Source: Sphingobium yanoikuyae
GTDB lineage: Bacteria; Pseudomonadota; Alphaproteobacteria; Sphingomonadales; Sphingomonadaceae
Assembly: GCF_034424525.1 (NCBI RefSeq)
Contig: NZ_CP139979.1
Location: 2,815,001-2,879,000 of the forward strand
Direction of reading: 5' to 3'
Length of the DNA: 64,000 bases
Program-made: the position numbers and the translations under genes
The notes under the pieces: generated by a model
What the model was told of the DNA's origin: nothing
The model's database searches: none
The model's input: only the letters and a program-made list of their open reading frames with translations
Shown here: one piece after another, positions 42,377 through 51,390 of the stretch
How positions within the stretch are numbered: position 1 is the first letter of the stretch
Layout: each line of letters begins with the position of its first letter

Positions 42377-44158
42377 TTAAGGACCGACCCGCACCACCAC
42401 CGTATCGATCGCATCGCCCCCCTGGGGGCCGATACAGGCAATCTGGTAGGTCGTGGTCCGGGCCGCCGTCACCTGCCGCGATCCGTTAGCCGGAACGCCC
42501 AGCCCCAGCAGCTTGCAGCTCTTGATGTTCTGGCCGGTCCAGCTGAGCGTCGTCGTCCCCGCCGCCGCCAATTGGCTCGGCTGCGCCTTGATGCTGATTT
42601 CGGGCAAGGGGCCGACATCCTTGATCGCAAAGCCACAGGTCGGATCGGGCAGCATGGCCGAAGGCGCGCGCTGCACGATATCGTCGCCTGCCAGAGAGGA
42701 GAGATAATGTTCGAGGTTGGAATAGCCGTCGGAGGCGATCTGTGCGCCATCGCGCCCGTCCGCCGGCGACAGGCCATGCGCGCTCTCCCAATTGTCGGCC
42801 ATGCCATCCTTGTCCTGATCCATTGGCGCGGCGCCACCCGGCAGGACCGGCCAGCCACCGACCTGGGACGGCGCGTTGAGAATTTGCCCCTTGCAGACCG
42901 CCATGTCGTTCAGGAGCCTTTTATCGGCGGTATCGCGAACCGGCCTGGTCGCGCCGGCAAAAGCCAGGATGTCGCGATAGGCCTGCCCCGGCCCGGTGAT
43001 GGCCGCAGGCGACAGCGACACCGGAAAGACTGGTGCAGCCCGGATATATTGCCAGTCGCGCGAAGGCATGACGAGCCGCTGATCGCCACTGTTGGCAGGA
43101 CGGTGGATGTCGACATTATCCCGGACATAGATATCGAACGGCGCGGGATAATCGCGAAAATAGGCGGCCAGATAGAGCTGATTGGTCTTTTGCGACGATG
43201 GTCCCACGACCGCAACGTTACCGATCATGTTGATCGCGAGTGCCCCGAAGCGGGTGTAAAATTCGCCATTATATTGCTGCGAATTGTAGATCACATTGTT
43301 GATCATGTCGAAATTGCCGCGCAGGTTGACCAGCGGGTTGCGCCGCACATTGCTGGCGATCAGATTGTGATGGAAGCTGACATTGCGGGCGCCATAGCCG
43401 AAATAGCTGCCCCGGCTGTGCGGCCCGCGATTGGCGTCATTCAGCCCTTCGGACAGGATCGACCATTGCACGCTGATGTCGCGCGTCTCGCCGCAGGGAA
43501 AGGGTACATCCCCCGATCCGACGATGTTGATACCCTCGTCCGTCGGCCAGGAGGTCGACAGATGATCGAGGATCACGTCATGGGCCGCGCCGCTGATCTG
43601 GATCGTGTCGACATTATCGGAGGCCTTGGCCGATGCGCCGGGACGCAGGCGGATGTGGCGGATGACGACATCATGCGTCTGCACCAGCATCGGTGAATTG
43701 AGCGAATTGCGGATGCGGATGGCGATGCCCCCCGGAGAGGTCTGTCCGGCGATCGTCAGATAGGGCTGCATCACCTTGATCCAGTCGTCGACGACGATCG
43801 TGCCGCTGACACGAAAGACGCAGGTCCGCGGCCCCGACGCCTCGGCACATTCGCGCAGCGTTCCCGGTCCCCTGTCCTGCAGGCTGGTCACCAGATAGAC
43901 CAACCCGCCGCGTCCGCCCTTGGCAAAGCGACCAAAGCCTTCCGCCGTGGGGAATGCCGCCTGCCCGCTCGTGCGCGGCACGGTCTCTTCGCAATTGTCG
44001 CTGTTGAAGGAGGAGGATTGCGCGCCCGACTGGCCAGTCGCCTGGGGGCCTGGCAGCATCAGCGCGGTTGTGACGGCAAGGCCGGCGGCAGCAGCGGCAG
44101 CGGTCATGATCCACATCGTGACTTTCCCTCTTGCCGCCCCTTCTTCCCGTCGCGCCAT
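42377..44158 (-). CDS. Pectate-lyase-like secreted beta-helix protein
   Basis: 593 residues. Membrane-anchor or signal segment near residues 14-34 (TMWIMTAAAAAAGLAVTTAL). The central part is a right-handed beta-helix of the pectate lyase superfamily (FPTAEGFGRFAKGGRGG, DRGPGTLRECAEASGPRTCV, NVDTIQISGAAHDVILDHLS, VSFHHNLIASNVRRNP). A calcium-type segment DQDKDGMADNWESAHGL and a C-terminal Ig-like domain follow. Beside exopolysaccharide genes it may trim the polymer rather than degrade plant pectin; this is inferred from context. Confidence 0.8.
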   Translation of the reverse strand: MARREEGAARGKVTMWIMTAAAAAAGLAVTTALMLPGPQATGQSGAQSSSFNSDNCEETVPRTSGQAAFPTAEGFGRFAKGGRGGLVYLVTSLQDRGPGTLRECAEASGPRTCVFRVSGTIVVDDWIKVMQPYLTIAGQTSPGGIAIRIRNSLNSPMLVQTHDVVIRHIRLRPGASAKASDNVDTIQISGAAHDVILDHLSTSWPTDEGINIVGSGDVPFPCGETRDISVQWSILSEGLNDANRGPHSRGSYFGYGARNVSFHHNLIASNVRRNPLVNLRGNFDMINNVIYNSQQYNGEFYTRFGALAINMIGNVAVVGPSSQKTNQLYLAAYFRDYPAPFDIYVRDNVDIHRPANSGDQRLVMPSRDWQYIRAAPVFPVSLSPAAITGPGQAYRDILAFAGATRPVRDTADKRLLNDMAVCKGQILNAPSQVGGWPVLPGGAAPMDQDKDGMADNWESAHGLSPADGRDGAQIASDGYSNLEHYLSSLAGDDIVQRAPSAMLPDPTCGFAIKDVGPLPEISIKAQPSQLAAAGTTTLSWTGQNIKSCKLLGLGVPANGSRQVTAARTTTYQIACIGPQGGDAIDTVVVRVGP

Positions 44159-44174
44159 CGCATCGCTCCCGCCG

Positions 44175-44558
44175 TCATGATCGGCCGGGCGCGGCGAAGA
44201 CGAAGAGGCGCGATACCAGGAAATTGAGACAGAGCGTGGCGCAGATGGCCAGGCCCTTGGCCGGCACCGCACCGATCGGCGTCGCGAACAGCCAGACCAG
44301 AAGCGTCGAAAGCACCAGCCCGGCCAGGACCATCAGCACGAAACGCCCGCCCTGTGACAGCAATACCCCTTCCCGTGCCCTGAAGGTCCAATGGCGATGG
44401 AGCAGGAAGGCAAGGATCGCCGAACCGCCATAGGACAGGATATTGGACAGCCGCGCATCCAGCCCCTGCCCCGTCAATCCCAGATAGAGCAGGGCATCCG
44501 TCAGCGTCGCGCCACCACCGGCGAACAGGAAGCGCATGGCCTGCCATCGCGCGCTCAT
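44175..44558 (-). CDS. GtrA-family membrane protein
   Basis: 127 residues, four membrane helices; FLFAGGGATLTDALLYLGL and RLFVFAAPGRS are typical of GtrA ends. GtrA-type proteins help flip undecaprenyl-phosphate-linked sugars made by a GtrB partner. ATG 44558 overlaps the stop of the GtrB-like gene (ATGA), fixing start and partnership. Confidence 0.82.
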   Translation of the reverse strand: MSARWQAMRFLFAGGGATLTDALLYLGLTGQGLDARLSNILSYGGSAILAFLLHRHWTFRAREGVLLSQGGRFVLMVLAGLVLSTLLVWLFATPIGAVPAKGLAICATLCLNFLVSRLFVFAAPGRS

Positions 44559-45550
44559 GACGGCGCGATCCCACCTGCCGCTTCCCGGGCCGATCGTGGT
44601 TGCAGGTTGAGGGCGAACTCGACCGGCGGCGCTGCGGTGCGCTTTACCTGCAGGAATATGCGGCCGACATATTCGCCGAGTATGCCCAGGAACATCGCAT
44701 TGAGCGTGATCGACATCAGAAGCAGTACCGTCGTCGTCGCGAAACCGGCCGGCCATCCCGCGCCGATGGTCAGGCGCCAGAGCAGATAGACGAAGGTCAG
44801 GAGGAAAGTGGTGCTGCCCACCAGCAGGGCAACGAGCGAGGCGATCCGCAATGGCAGCAGCGAATGGTTGAGCAGACCATCCACCGCCAGCCCGATCATC
44901 GGCCATAGCGAGAATTTGCTCTGTCCGGCCTGACGCATGCCACGGTCATATTCGATGCCGACCTGCGAGAAGCCCATCGCGCTGATGAGCCCGCGCACAT
45001 AGGGCGTGGTGTCGGCGACGGCGGCCAGTTCCTGCAGGATGCGGCGATCCACCAGGCGGAACTCGCCGGCATCGATGGGCAGATCATCCTCGCTGACCGC
45101 ATTGATGATCCGATAGAAACGGCGCCGCGCCCACTGGGTCGCCGGGCCATCGCCCAGCGAGCGGCGGATACCATAGACGACCTGATGCCCCTCGCGCCAG
45201 CGCGCCAGCATCTGCGGTATCATCGCAGGGGGATCCTGAAGATCGCAATCGAGCTGGATTGCGCATTCGCCGCTTGCATTCTTGTAACCGACCAGCACCG
45301 ATCGCTGATAACCGCAATTGCGGGAAAAGCGGATGACCCGGACGTTGTGATCGACGGCCGCTATCCGCGCAAGAAGCCCGAACGTGCGATCCGTCGAATG
45401 ATTGTCGGTGAAAATGATCTCATAATCATAATCGGGCAGCCCAACGAATACATCGACGATCGCCCGATAGCAGCGTTCGACATTATCCTCTTCATTATAG
45501 GCCGGCACCACGACCGAGACCAGGGTTCGCAAGGGCCCTTCCATCTTCAT
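44555..45550 (-). CDS. GtrB-like polyprenyl-phosphate glycosyltransferase (GT2)
   Basis: 331 residues. GT-A domain with VSVVVPAYNEEDNVERCYRA, FTDNHSTDRT, the DxD motif QLDCDLQDPP (about 98-107), and two C-terminal membrane helices (IASLVALLVGSTTFLLTFVY and LLLMSITLNAMFLGILGEY). Transfers a sugar to polyprenyl phosphate on the cytoplasmic face. Overlaps genes on both sides by ATGA, so part of an operon with the dehydrogenase and GtrA. Confidence 0.87.
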   Translation of the reverse strand: MKMEGPLRTLVSVVVPAYNEEDNVERCYRAIVDVFVGLPDYDYEIIFTDNHSTDRTFGLLARIAAVDHNVRVIRFSRNCGYQRSVLVGYKNASGECAIQLDCDLQDPPAMIPQMLARWREGHQVVYGIRRSLGDGPATQWARRRFYRIINAVSEDDLPIDAGEFRLVDRRILQELAAVADTTPYVRGLISAMGFSQVGIEYDRGMRQAGQSKFSLWPMIGLAVDGLLNHSLLPLRIASLVALLVGSTTFLLTFVYLLWRLTIGAGWPAGFATTTVLLLMSITLNAMFLGILGEYVGRIFLQVKRTAAPPVEFALNLQPRSAREAAGGIAPS

Positions 45551-46479
45551 GCCTGCACCGCCTTGCTGGCGCGGACGGCGGAGATGGTTCTCTCCAGCCC
45601 GTCATCCAGCATGATGCGCGCCCGCCAGCCCAGGTTCATGGCAAGCGCCTCCACGGCGAGGCGCAAGGTGACCGGATCATCGATCGTCTCGCGGCGGACC
45701 AGTTGCGGATTCGCTCCCGTCAGGCCGACCACGCGATCCGCCAGGTCACCGACAGCCACATCCGTGCCTGAACCGACATTGAGGATTGTTCCGCCGCGCA
45801 CATTGCTTTCCGCGATACACAGCAGGGCATCAACGGCATCCCCGACATGGATCAGGTCGCGTCTGTCCGTCGGCCGGCTGAGGATGATCGGCCGGCCGGC
45901 GATGCAGGCCCCGATCAGGGCGGGAACCAGGAAGTCGGCGGCCTGACCCGGCCCATAGACCAGCGCCAGTCGCGCGGTCACAATTGGGAATGGCAGGTTG
46001 CGGGCCAGTGCCTGGGCATAATAGGTGGCGGCGGTGAGCGATGCGGCATAGGCCGTCAGCGGCCGCTCCCGCTGATCCTCGCGGAACGGCACCGCCTGCG
46101 CGCCATATTCCGCGATCGATCCCGTCCGAACGACCATTTGCGGTGGTCGCCCGGTCCGTGCCGCGGCTTCGAGCAGCGCCAGGAACCCCGCCAGCGTCTC
46201 GACCGATGCGCCGGCCTGCGTCACCGCACCATCATGACGCCACGCGGTATTGCCCACCAGCCAGAAGATATGGGTCGGCGCGCTATCCGCGATACAGGCC
46301 TGCAAGGCCGGACCGTGCGAGAGGGCGAGCCGGTGCTGCGTCACGTCGGGCAGCGTCCCCAGTCGCCAGCCATCGCTATCCGGGCGGAGCAGGACATGCA
46401 CCTCCCACCCCTCGGCGAAAAGGCGTCGTGCCAGATGCGACCCTATAAAGCCTGCTCCGCCGACCAGCAGGGCGCGCAT
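45547..46479 (-). CDS. NAD-dependent epimerase/dehydratase-type sugar reductase (atypical active site)
   Basis: 310 residues, extended short-chain dehydrogenase. Nucleotide-binding motif VGGAGFIGSHLARRL at residues 6-20; the usual YxxxK reads YAASL, so the catalytic Lys is Leu; RLALVYGPGQ and DLIHVGDAVDALL are intact. It follows the RfbF-G-H set, the place of CDP-abequose or paratose synthase (a 4-ketoreductase), which is its likely role. ATG 46479 starts the Rossmann fold at once. How it works without the Lys is open. Confidence 0.72.
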   Translation of the reverse strand: MRALLVGGAGFIGSHLARRLFAEGWEVHVLLRPDSDGWRLGTLPDVTQHRLALSHGPALQACIADSAPTHIFWLVGNTAWRHDGAVTQAGASVETLAGFLALLEAAARTGRPPQMVVRTGSIAEYGAQAVPFREDQRERPLTAYAASLTAATYYAQALARNLPFPIVTARLALVYGPGQAADFLVPALIGACIAGRPIILSRPTDRRDLIHVGDAVDALLCIAESNVRGGTILNVGSGTDVAVGDLADRVVGLTGANPQLVRRETIDDPVTLRLAVEALAMNLGWRARIMLDDGLERTISAVRASKAVQA

Positions 46480-46492
46480 GGGCCTGCGCTCC

Positions 46493-47713
46493 TCAAGCGA
46501 CCGCAGCGGAGCGCGCGCGCGGCCCCGCCTGCTGATCGGCAAAGGCAGCGAAGGTCTGTTGCAGATAGTCGATCTGCGCCTCGTCGAGCCCATGATGGCA
46601 GGCCAGCAATATGCCGCCGCGCATCACGGCATCGGCAACCGGATAGCCGCCCTCTTCCGTACGGCAGGTCACGCCACGCATGGCCGGCTGGCGCAGGATA
46701 TTGCCGGTGAAGACAGGGCGGGTCTGGATGTCCCAGCCCTCCATCCACATCTGCATCTCGCGCCGCGTGAAAGGCGCATTTTCCCGGACGGTCAGCGGGA
46801 AGGACAGCCAGCCGGTGACGGACTCATCGAGCTGACGGGGCAGTTCGAACCAGTCTTCATATTGGGCGAAGAACGCATATTGCCGCGCAAAATTGGCGAT
46901 GCGGGCGGCAATATTCTCCTGCAGCCTGTCGAGCTGCACGAGACCGAACGCCGCGCCCATTTCGGAAGGTTCGATGTTGAAGCCCAGCGCTTCGAACAGG
47001 AATTTCGCATCATATTCGATGCCATCGACCTGCACACCGAAGCGGTTTTCCGCGGCTTCGGAGTCGACGAACAAGGACGAGGTGCGTCCCCAGGAGCGCA
47101 GCAGTCGCGCCCTGCGTGCCATTTCGGCATCGTTGACGCAGATCATGCCGCCATTGCCCGCAGCGTTGATGACATGCGAGCCATAGAAGCTGGTGGTGCT
47201 GATATGCGATCGCGTACCGGTGCTCTTGCCGCGCAATGTGGCGCCCAGCGTGTCGGCGCTATCCTCCACCAGCATCAGCTCGTGGCGTTTGGCGATGTCC
47301 ATCAGCACATCCCAATCGGGCAGATTGCCGATCAGCGAAGGGATCATCATCGCCCGGGTCTGGGGACCGATCATCGCTTCGATGTGCGCGACATCGATAT
47401 TGTAGGTTCCCGGCTCTGCATCAATGAACACCGGCACCAGCCCGGCCCGGACGATCGGCGCAACGGTGGTGGCAAACGTCAGGGCCGGCGTGATGACTTC
47501 ACTCCCGGCCGGCAAGCCGAGCAGTTCGATGGCCAGATAATTGGCCGAAGAACCGGAATTGACCATCAGCCCGTGATGCTTGGCAAACAGCGCCGAGACG
47601 CGTGCCTCCATCGCGCGCACCTTCTCGCCCATCTGCGTGGAGGACCGCAAAACTTCCACCACGGCGGCAATTTCGGCCTCGCCATGGACGCTCTTTCCGT
47701 AACTTACGTGCAT
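46493..47713 (-). CDS. rfbH: RfbH/ColD-like PLP/PMP sugar 3-dehydratase
   Basis: 406 residues, DegT/DnrJ/EryC1/StrS fold. The PLP-binding Lys is replaced by His180 in TTSFYGSHVINAAGNGG, the mark of 3-deoxygenating enzymes (E1/DdhC/RfbH and ColD); E150-D151 pairs with the cofactor ring. The Cys cluster that holds the 2Fe-2S centre of E1 is missing: the equivalent stretch is SWGRTSSLFVDSEAAENRF. So it may act ColD-like without an iron-sulfur reductase. Substrate expected to be CDP-4-keto-6-deoxyglucose. Overlaps rfbG by 10 bp. Confidence 0.8.
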   Translation of the reverse strand: MHVSYGKSVHGEAEIAAVVEVLRSSTQMGEKVRAMEARVSALFAKHHGLMVNSGSSANYLAIELLGLPAGSEVITPALTFATTVAPIVRAGLVPVFIDAEPGTYNIDVAHIEAMIGPQTRAMMIPSLIGNLPDWDVLMDIAKRHELMLVEDSADTLGATLRGKSTGTRSHISTTSFYGSHVINAAGNGGMICVNDAEMARRARLLRSWGRTSSLFVDSEAAENRFGVQVDGIEYDAKFLFEALGFNIEPSEMGAAFGLVQLDRLQENIAARIANFARQYAFFAQYEDWFELPRQLDESVTGWLSFPLTVRENAPFTRREMQMWMEGWDIQTRPVFTGNILRQPAMRGVTCRTEEGGYPVADAVMRGGILLACHHGLDEAQIDYLQQTFAAFADQQAGPRARSAAVA

Positions 47714-48837
47714 TGCAGAAGCTCCTCCGAATGGGCGGCGGTACGCAGATCGAGATAGGCCGCCAGTTGCGCGCACGAGAAGGCGGCCATATCGGCGTCT
47801 CCCCGCAGATAGTGCGTGTACCAGTCGGCGGTCAGGCGGATGGTGCTGGCCATCGAAAGGCAGGCGCGCCAGCCGAGCACATTGGCCGCCATGCTGCTGT
47901 CGAGCCGCAAGGTACGCGCTTCATGCGGGGCGTTGCTGTCGGCGGAGAAGCGGATCGGCAGGTCCAGTTCCGGCGCACTTGCGATCAGCGCACGCGCCAG
48001 TTGCTCTACCGTCACCGCATCATTGTCCGACGGGCCGAAATTCCATGCGGCTTCGGCGGCGGCAGAGGTGCGGGCCAGCATCTGTTCCGCAACCAGCAAA
48101 TAGCCCGAGAGCGGTTCCAGCACATGCTGCCAGGGACGGATGCTCAGGGGATTGCGAATGATCATCGGATTTTGCGCGGCGGCGGCACGGATGATGTCGG
48201 GTATCAGTCGGTCCTCCGCCCAGTCGCCGCCGCCGATCACATTGCCGGCCCGCACGGTCGCCAGCATCGGCCCATCCGGATCGGAGAACCAGCTGCGCCG
48301 ATAGCATTGCGCGACCAGTTCAGTGCAGGCCTTCGACGCGCTGTAAGGGTCGGTGCCGCCCAGTCGGTCATTTTCCCGATAGGGCCAGGACCAGTCGTGA
48401 TTTTCATAGCATTTGTCGCTGGTAACGACGATCACCGCCTTGAGCGAAGGCATGGTCCGCGCCTGATCCAGCACATGGGCGGTGCCGGTGACATTGGTCG
48501 CGAACGTATCGGCGGGTGCCGCGTAGGATCGGCGGACAAGCGGCTGTGCCGCCAGATGGAATATGACCTCCGCATCGAAGTCCCGGGCGGCGGCGCGCAG
48601 GGCGGCCTCATCCCTAATATCGGCGAAGCGGCTATCGATACGCTCGGCGATGCCCGCCGCCGCATAGAAGGAGCGCGATCCCGTCGGTGGCAGCGAAATG
48701 CCCCTGACGATCGCCCCGACATGCGCGAGCCAAAGGCACAGCCAGCCGCCCTTGAAGCCGCTATGCCCGGTGACGAGGACGCGCCGACCGACAAAGGCGG
48801 TGGCGATCCGATCGGAAATGCCGGCAGGATCAGGCAT
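47704..48837 (-). CDS. rfbG: CDP-glucose 4,6-dehydratase
   Basis: 377 residues. NAD-binding VLVTGHSGFKGGWLCLWLAH (the GHSGFKGxWL form is diagnostic of RfbG), IFHLAAQPLVRRSY, VVTSDKCYEN and the catalytic YxxxK in DPYSASKACTEL. Converts CDP-glucose to CDP-4-keto-6-deoxyglucose. Starts inside the last codons of rfbF (8-bp overlap) and ends inside the start of rfbH. Confidence 0.92.
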   Translation of the reverse strand: MPDPAGISDRIATAFVGRRVLVTGHSGFKGGWLCLWLAHVGAIVRGISLPPTGSRSFYAAAGIAERIDSRFADIRDEAALRAAARDFDAEVIFHLAAQPLVRRSYAAPADTFATNVTGTAHVLDQARTMPSLKAVIVVTSDKCYENHDWSWPYRENDRLGGTDPYSASKACTELVAQCYRRSWFSDPDGPMLATVRAGNVIGGGDWAEDRLIPDIIRAAAAQNPMIIRNPLSIRPWQHVLEPLSGYLLVAEQMLARTSAAAEAAWNFGPSDNDAVTVEQLARALIASAPELDLPIRFSADSNAPHEARTLRLDSSMAANVLGWRACLSMASTIRLTADWYTHYLRGDADMAAFSCAQLAAYLDLRTAAHSEELLQCT

Positions 48838-49639
48838 AGATTTTCGGCCGCAGTTCCGCGCCATGCGCATTTTCGAACTGAAGCCAGGGAGGCGTGCCCT
48901 CAGCGCTCAGCCTTTCGAGCTGATCGCGATCGCGTATGGTGTCCATCGGGTGCCAGAAACCGCGATGCTTGTAGGCAAACAATTCCCCATCGGCTGCGAG
49001 CCGGGCAAGCGGAGATTGTTCGAGCGGCTCGGTATCGTCGCCCAGATAGTCGAAAATGCCCGGCTCGAAGACGAAGAACCCGCCGTTGATCCAGGTTTCG
49101 TAACTTGTCACCTTCTCGGTGAACCGGGCGACGCGATCATCCTCCAGGTCCAGATTGCCGAAACGGGCTGGCGGCTGGACCGCCGTCACCGTCGCGATCC
49201 TGCCATGGGCACGATGGAATGCGAGCAAGGCGTCGATGTCGACATTCCCCACGCCATCCGAATAGGTCACCATGAACGGCTCGTCGCCGAGCCAGTCGCG
49301 CAACCGGCCAATGCGTCCACCGGTCATGGTGGTTTCGCCGGTGTCGACGACCGAGACGTTCCAGTCCATGCTGCGGCACGGGCGCAGGTTCATCTGCCCG
49401 GTGCCCAGCGTGACCGTGAAATCATTGTTCATCAGATGAAGATTGTTGAAGAACGCCTTCATCGTCATGCACTTGTACCCACAAGCCAAGACAAAATCCT
49501 TTTGTCCGAAATGGCTGTAGATATCCATGACGTGCATCATGATCGGGCGACCATTCACCTCCACCATCGGCTTTGGGATGCGGACGGTTTCCTCGGACAG
49601 ACGAGATCCCAGTCCTCCTGCCAACAATACGGTTTGCAT
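48830..49639 (-). CDS. rfbF: Glucose-1-phosphate cytidylyltransferase
   Basis: 269 residues. Nucleotidyltransferase motif LLAGGLGSRLSEETVRIPKP at residues 5-24, YGCMT-like ACGYKCMTMKAFF, the metal Asp in TYSDGVGNVD, and WINGGFFVFEPGIFDY. Makes CDP-glucose from CTP and glucose-1-phosphate, the first step toward CDP-3,6-dideoxyhexoses. First gene of the rfbFGH series. Confidence 0.93.
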   Translation of the reverse strand: MQTVLLAGGLGSRLSEETVRIPKPMVEVNGRPIMMHVMDIYSHFGQKDFVLACGYKCMTMKAFFNNLHLMNNDFTVTLGTGQMNLRPCRSMDWNVSVVDTGETTMTGGRIGRLRDWLGDEPFMVTYSDGVGNVDIDALLAFHRAHGRIATVTAVQPPARFGNLDLEDDRVARFTEKVTSYETWINGGFFVFEPGIFDYLGDDTEPLEQSPLARLAADGELFAYKHRGFWHPMDTIRDRDQLERLSAEGTPPWLQFENAHGAELRPKIYA

Positions 49640-49728
49640 CGTCGCTCCCCCTTCCTTGGCGTCAGGCCCATATCGGCCCACCCCGCCATGATATCCTGTT
49701 GCGGCACCGCCGCGCGTGCGCAGGTGGG

Positions 49729-51390
49729 TTAGTCGGCGGTCCGTTCGGACAGGGCGGCACCATTATGGGAAACGCCCCTCTCCAAAAGGGCTAGACCGTC
49801 CGCGTCCGGCCGCACGAACAACCGGGTTTCGTCGCCGCCGATGGGCAGCAGCCGATAGCCGCGCAGCCGGGCATAGCTGGCAAAAGCGGCATCGAGTTCC
49901 CCTTCCTCACCGACGAGGATCGCCGCTGGCGGATCGGCGTCGAGAAAGGCTGGCAGGCCATGCGGAGTCGTCGTGGTGAAATAGGGGCGATCGGCAGCCG
50001 GCAGATATTGCGCGACGCGGTAGAGGAAAGGTCCGGCGGCAAATTCGCGATAAATCGGCAACCCGCCTTCCAGCACCGCGATCGGCGACAGGGTTGCGAC
50101 CCTGCCCCGTGCCCCTGCCCTGTCCAGCACTGCCCGGATCTGTTGGCCCTGTTCATGTGTGACCATGCCCGTCCAGCGAACCGGTTGCGCCACGCCCGGC
50201 ACGGCCGCGGCAAGGCGCGGCGTCACACTGATGACCGCAAGCGCCCCTACGCTTCCCAGCACGGCCGCCATCCAGTGCCGCGCCTCGGCATCGAGCCGGC
50301 GGTAGAGGAGGATGAAAAGGAGAATGAAGAAGGGCACCGGCGGTTCATAATATTGCGGGAAGGCCGGCGTCGGCACGAATGCGCCGAGCGCGCCGAAGGC
50401 CGCCAGCGCGGCCGCGAGAGGGATCGGCCACCAGGCCAATATTGCTGCCCCTGCCCTGCGCACCAATGTTCCCGCAAAAACGCCCGCGAGAATAAGCGCA
50501 AGCAGCCCCGATCCGGCCAGCCACACGCCTTCGGCCACCATGATCTTTTCGGGAAAGGACATCGCCTTGGCGGCGGTCGACTGCTCCCAATAGGCAAGAT
50601 GGCCGTGCGAGAAATAGCGGACCGTGTGCGCAAATAATCCGTAGGGATCGCTGATCAGAACGACCAGCGCGGGCGAACAGCCGACCAGGCCGCCGATGAT
50701 CAGCGGCACGAACACCTGCCGCACTCTTTCCCCAAAAGGCAGAGCGCGTGGCAGCAACAGCGCCGCCAGCGCGAAAGGCGGTCCCAGGAACACATAGCTG
50801 ACCTTCAGCACGGCCGCGAAGCCCATGGCCAGCCCGGACAGGAAAAGCAGGCCCGGACGGACCCGGCCTTCGTCCAGCCCGCGCAAGAACAGATCGAACG
50901 AAAGGATCGCGAACGGGACGGGCAGGAAATTATTGGTGACCAGCATTCCTGCCGGGCCCATGAGCACACCCGCCACCAGCACCAGCAAGGCCACCAGGGC
51001 AACATGCCGATCCCCCGTCTGCCGCAGCGCAAAGCGATAGAGCAGCAGCCCGGTGGCGATCCAGCACAGGAAGATGAGCAGACGCCCCTTCAACAGCAGA
51101 TAGCTGTCGCCGGTCAGCGCATAGAGCGTGTGCAGCAGCAGGGGCAGGCCCGGCAGATGATTATATCCCAGCGCCTGATACAGCGGCGCCTGGAACAGCA
51201 GCCGACCGGCACTGACATGGATCTGCTCGTCATGCCCCAGCGGAAAGGTGACGATCCGTCCGAACAGGCCGATCAGCACGAAGGCGAGGATCGCATAGAT
51301 CAGGAACCTGGCCGGCGTCAGGGCATGCCAGCGCTTGGGCACCCATCCCGACGACGGGCGCCAGAGCGCCGCACGGCTATCCCCGTGCAT
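49729..51390 (-). CDS. Integral membrane glycosyltransferase (GT39/PMT-like)
   Basis: 553 residues with ten or more membrane helices. GT-C feature: acidic motif in the first periplasmic loop, TFPLGHDEQIHVSAGRLLF (Asp-Glu at about residue 54), and YNHLPGLPLLLHTLYALTGD. The soluble C-terminal part (ETRLFVRPDADGLALLERG) ends the protein. Uses polyprenyl-phosphate sugar donors on the periplasmic side. Its start overlaps the upstream polymerase/ligase gene by 14 bp. Confidence 0.75.
   Translation of the reverse strand: MHGDSRAALWRPSSGWVPKRWHALTPARFLIYAILAFVLIGLFGRIVTFPLGHDEQIHVSAGRLLFQAPLYQALGYNHLPGLPLLLHTLYALTGDSYLLLKGRLLIFLCWIATGLLLYRFALRQTGDRHVALVALLVLVAGVLMGPAGMLVTNNFLPVPFAILSFDLFLRGLDEGRVRPGLLFLSGLAMGFAAVLKVSYVFLGPPFALAALLLPRALPFGERVRQVFVPLIIGGLVGCSPALVVLISDPYGLFAHTVRYFSHGHLAYWEQSTAAKAMSFPEKIMVAEGVWLAGSGLLALILAGVFAGTLVRRAGAAILAWWPIPLAAALAAFGALGAFVPTPAFPQYYEPPVPFFILLFILLYRRLDAEARHWMAAVLGSVGALAVISVTPRLAAAVPGVAQPVRWTGMVTHEQGQQIRAVLDRAGARGRVATLSPIAVLEGGLPIYREFAAGPFLYRVAQYLPAADRPYFTTTTPHGLPAFLDADPPAAILVGEEGELDAAFASYARLRGYRLLPIGGDETRLFVRPDADGLALLERGVSHNGAALSERTAD

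Noticed and set aside
42377-44158. Plant-pathogen-type pectinolytic locus
   Set aside because: No other pectin genes are near, and the neighbours are polysaccharide synthesis and export genes, so a role on the cell's own glycan is more likely.
46493-47713. Ordinary sugar aminotransferase call for the DegT-family protein
   Set aside because: The PLP-binding Lys is His, which rules out the standard transamination cycle and points to a 3-deoxygenating dehydratase.
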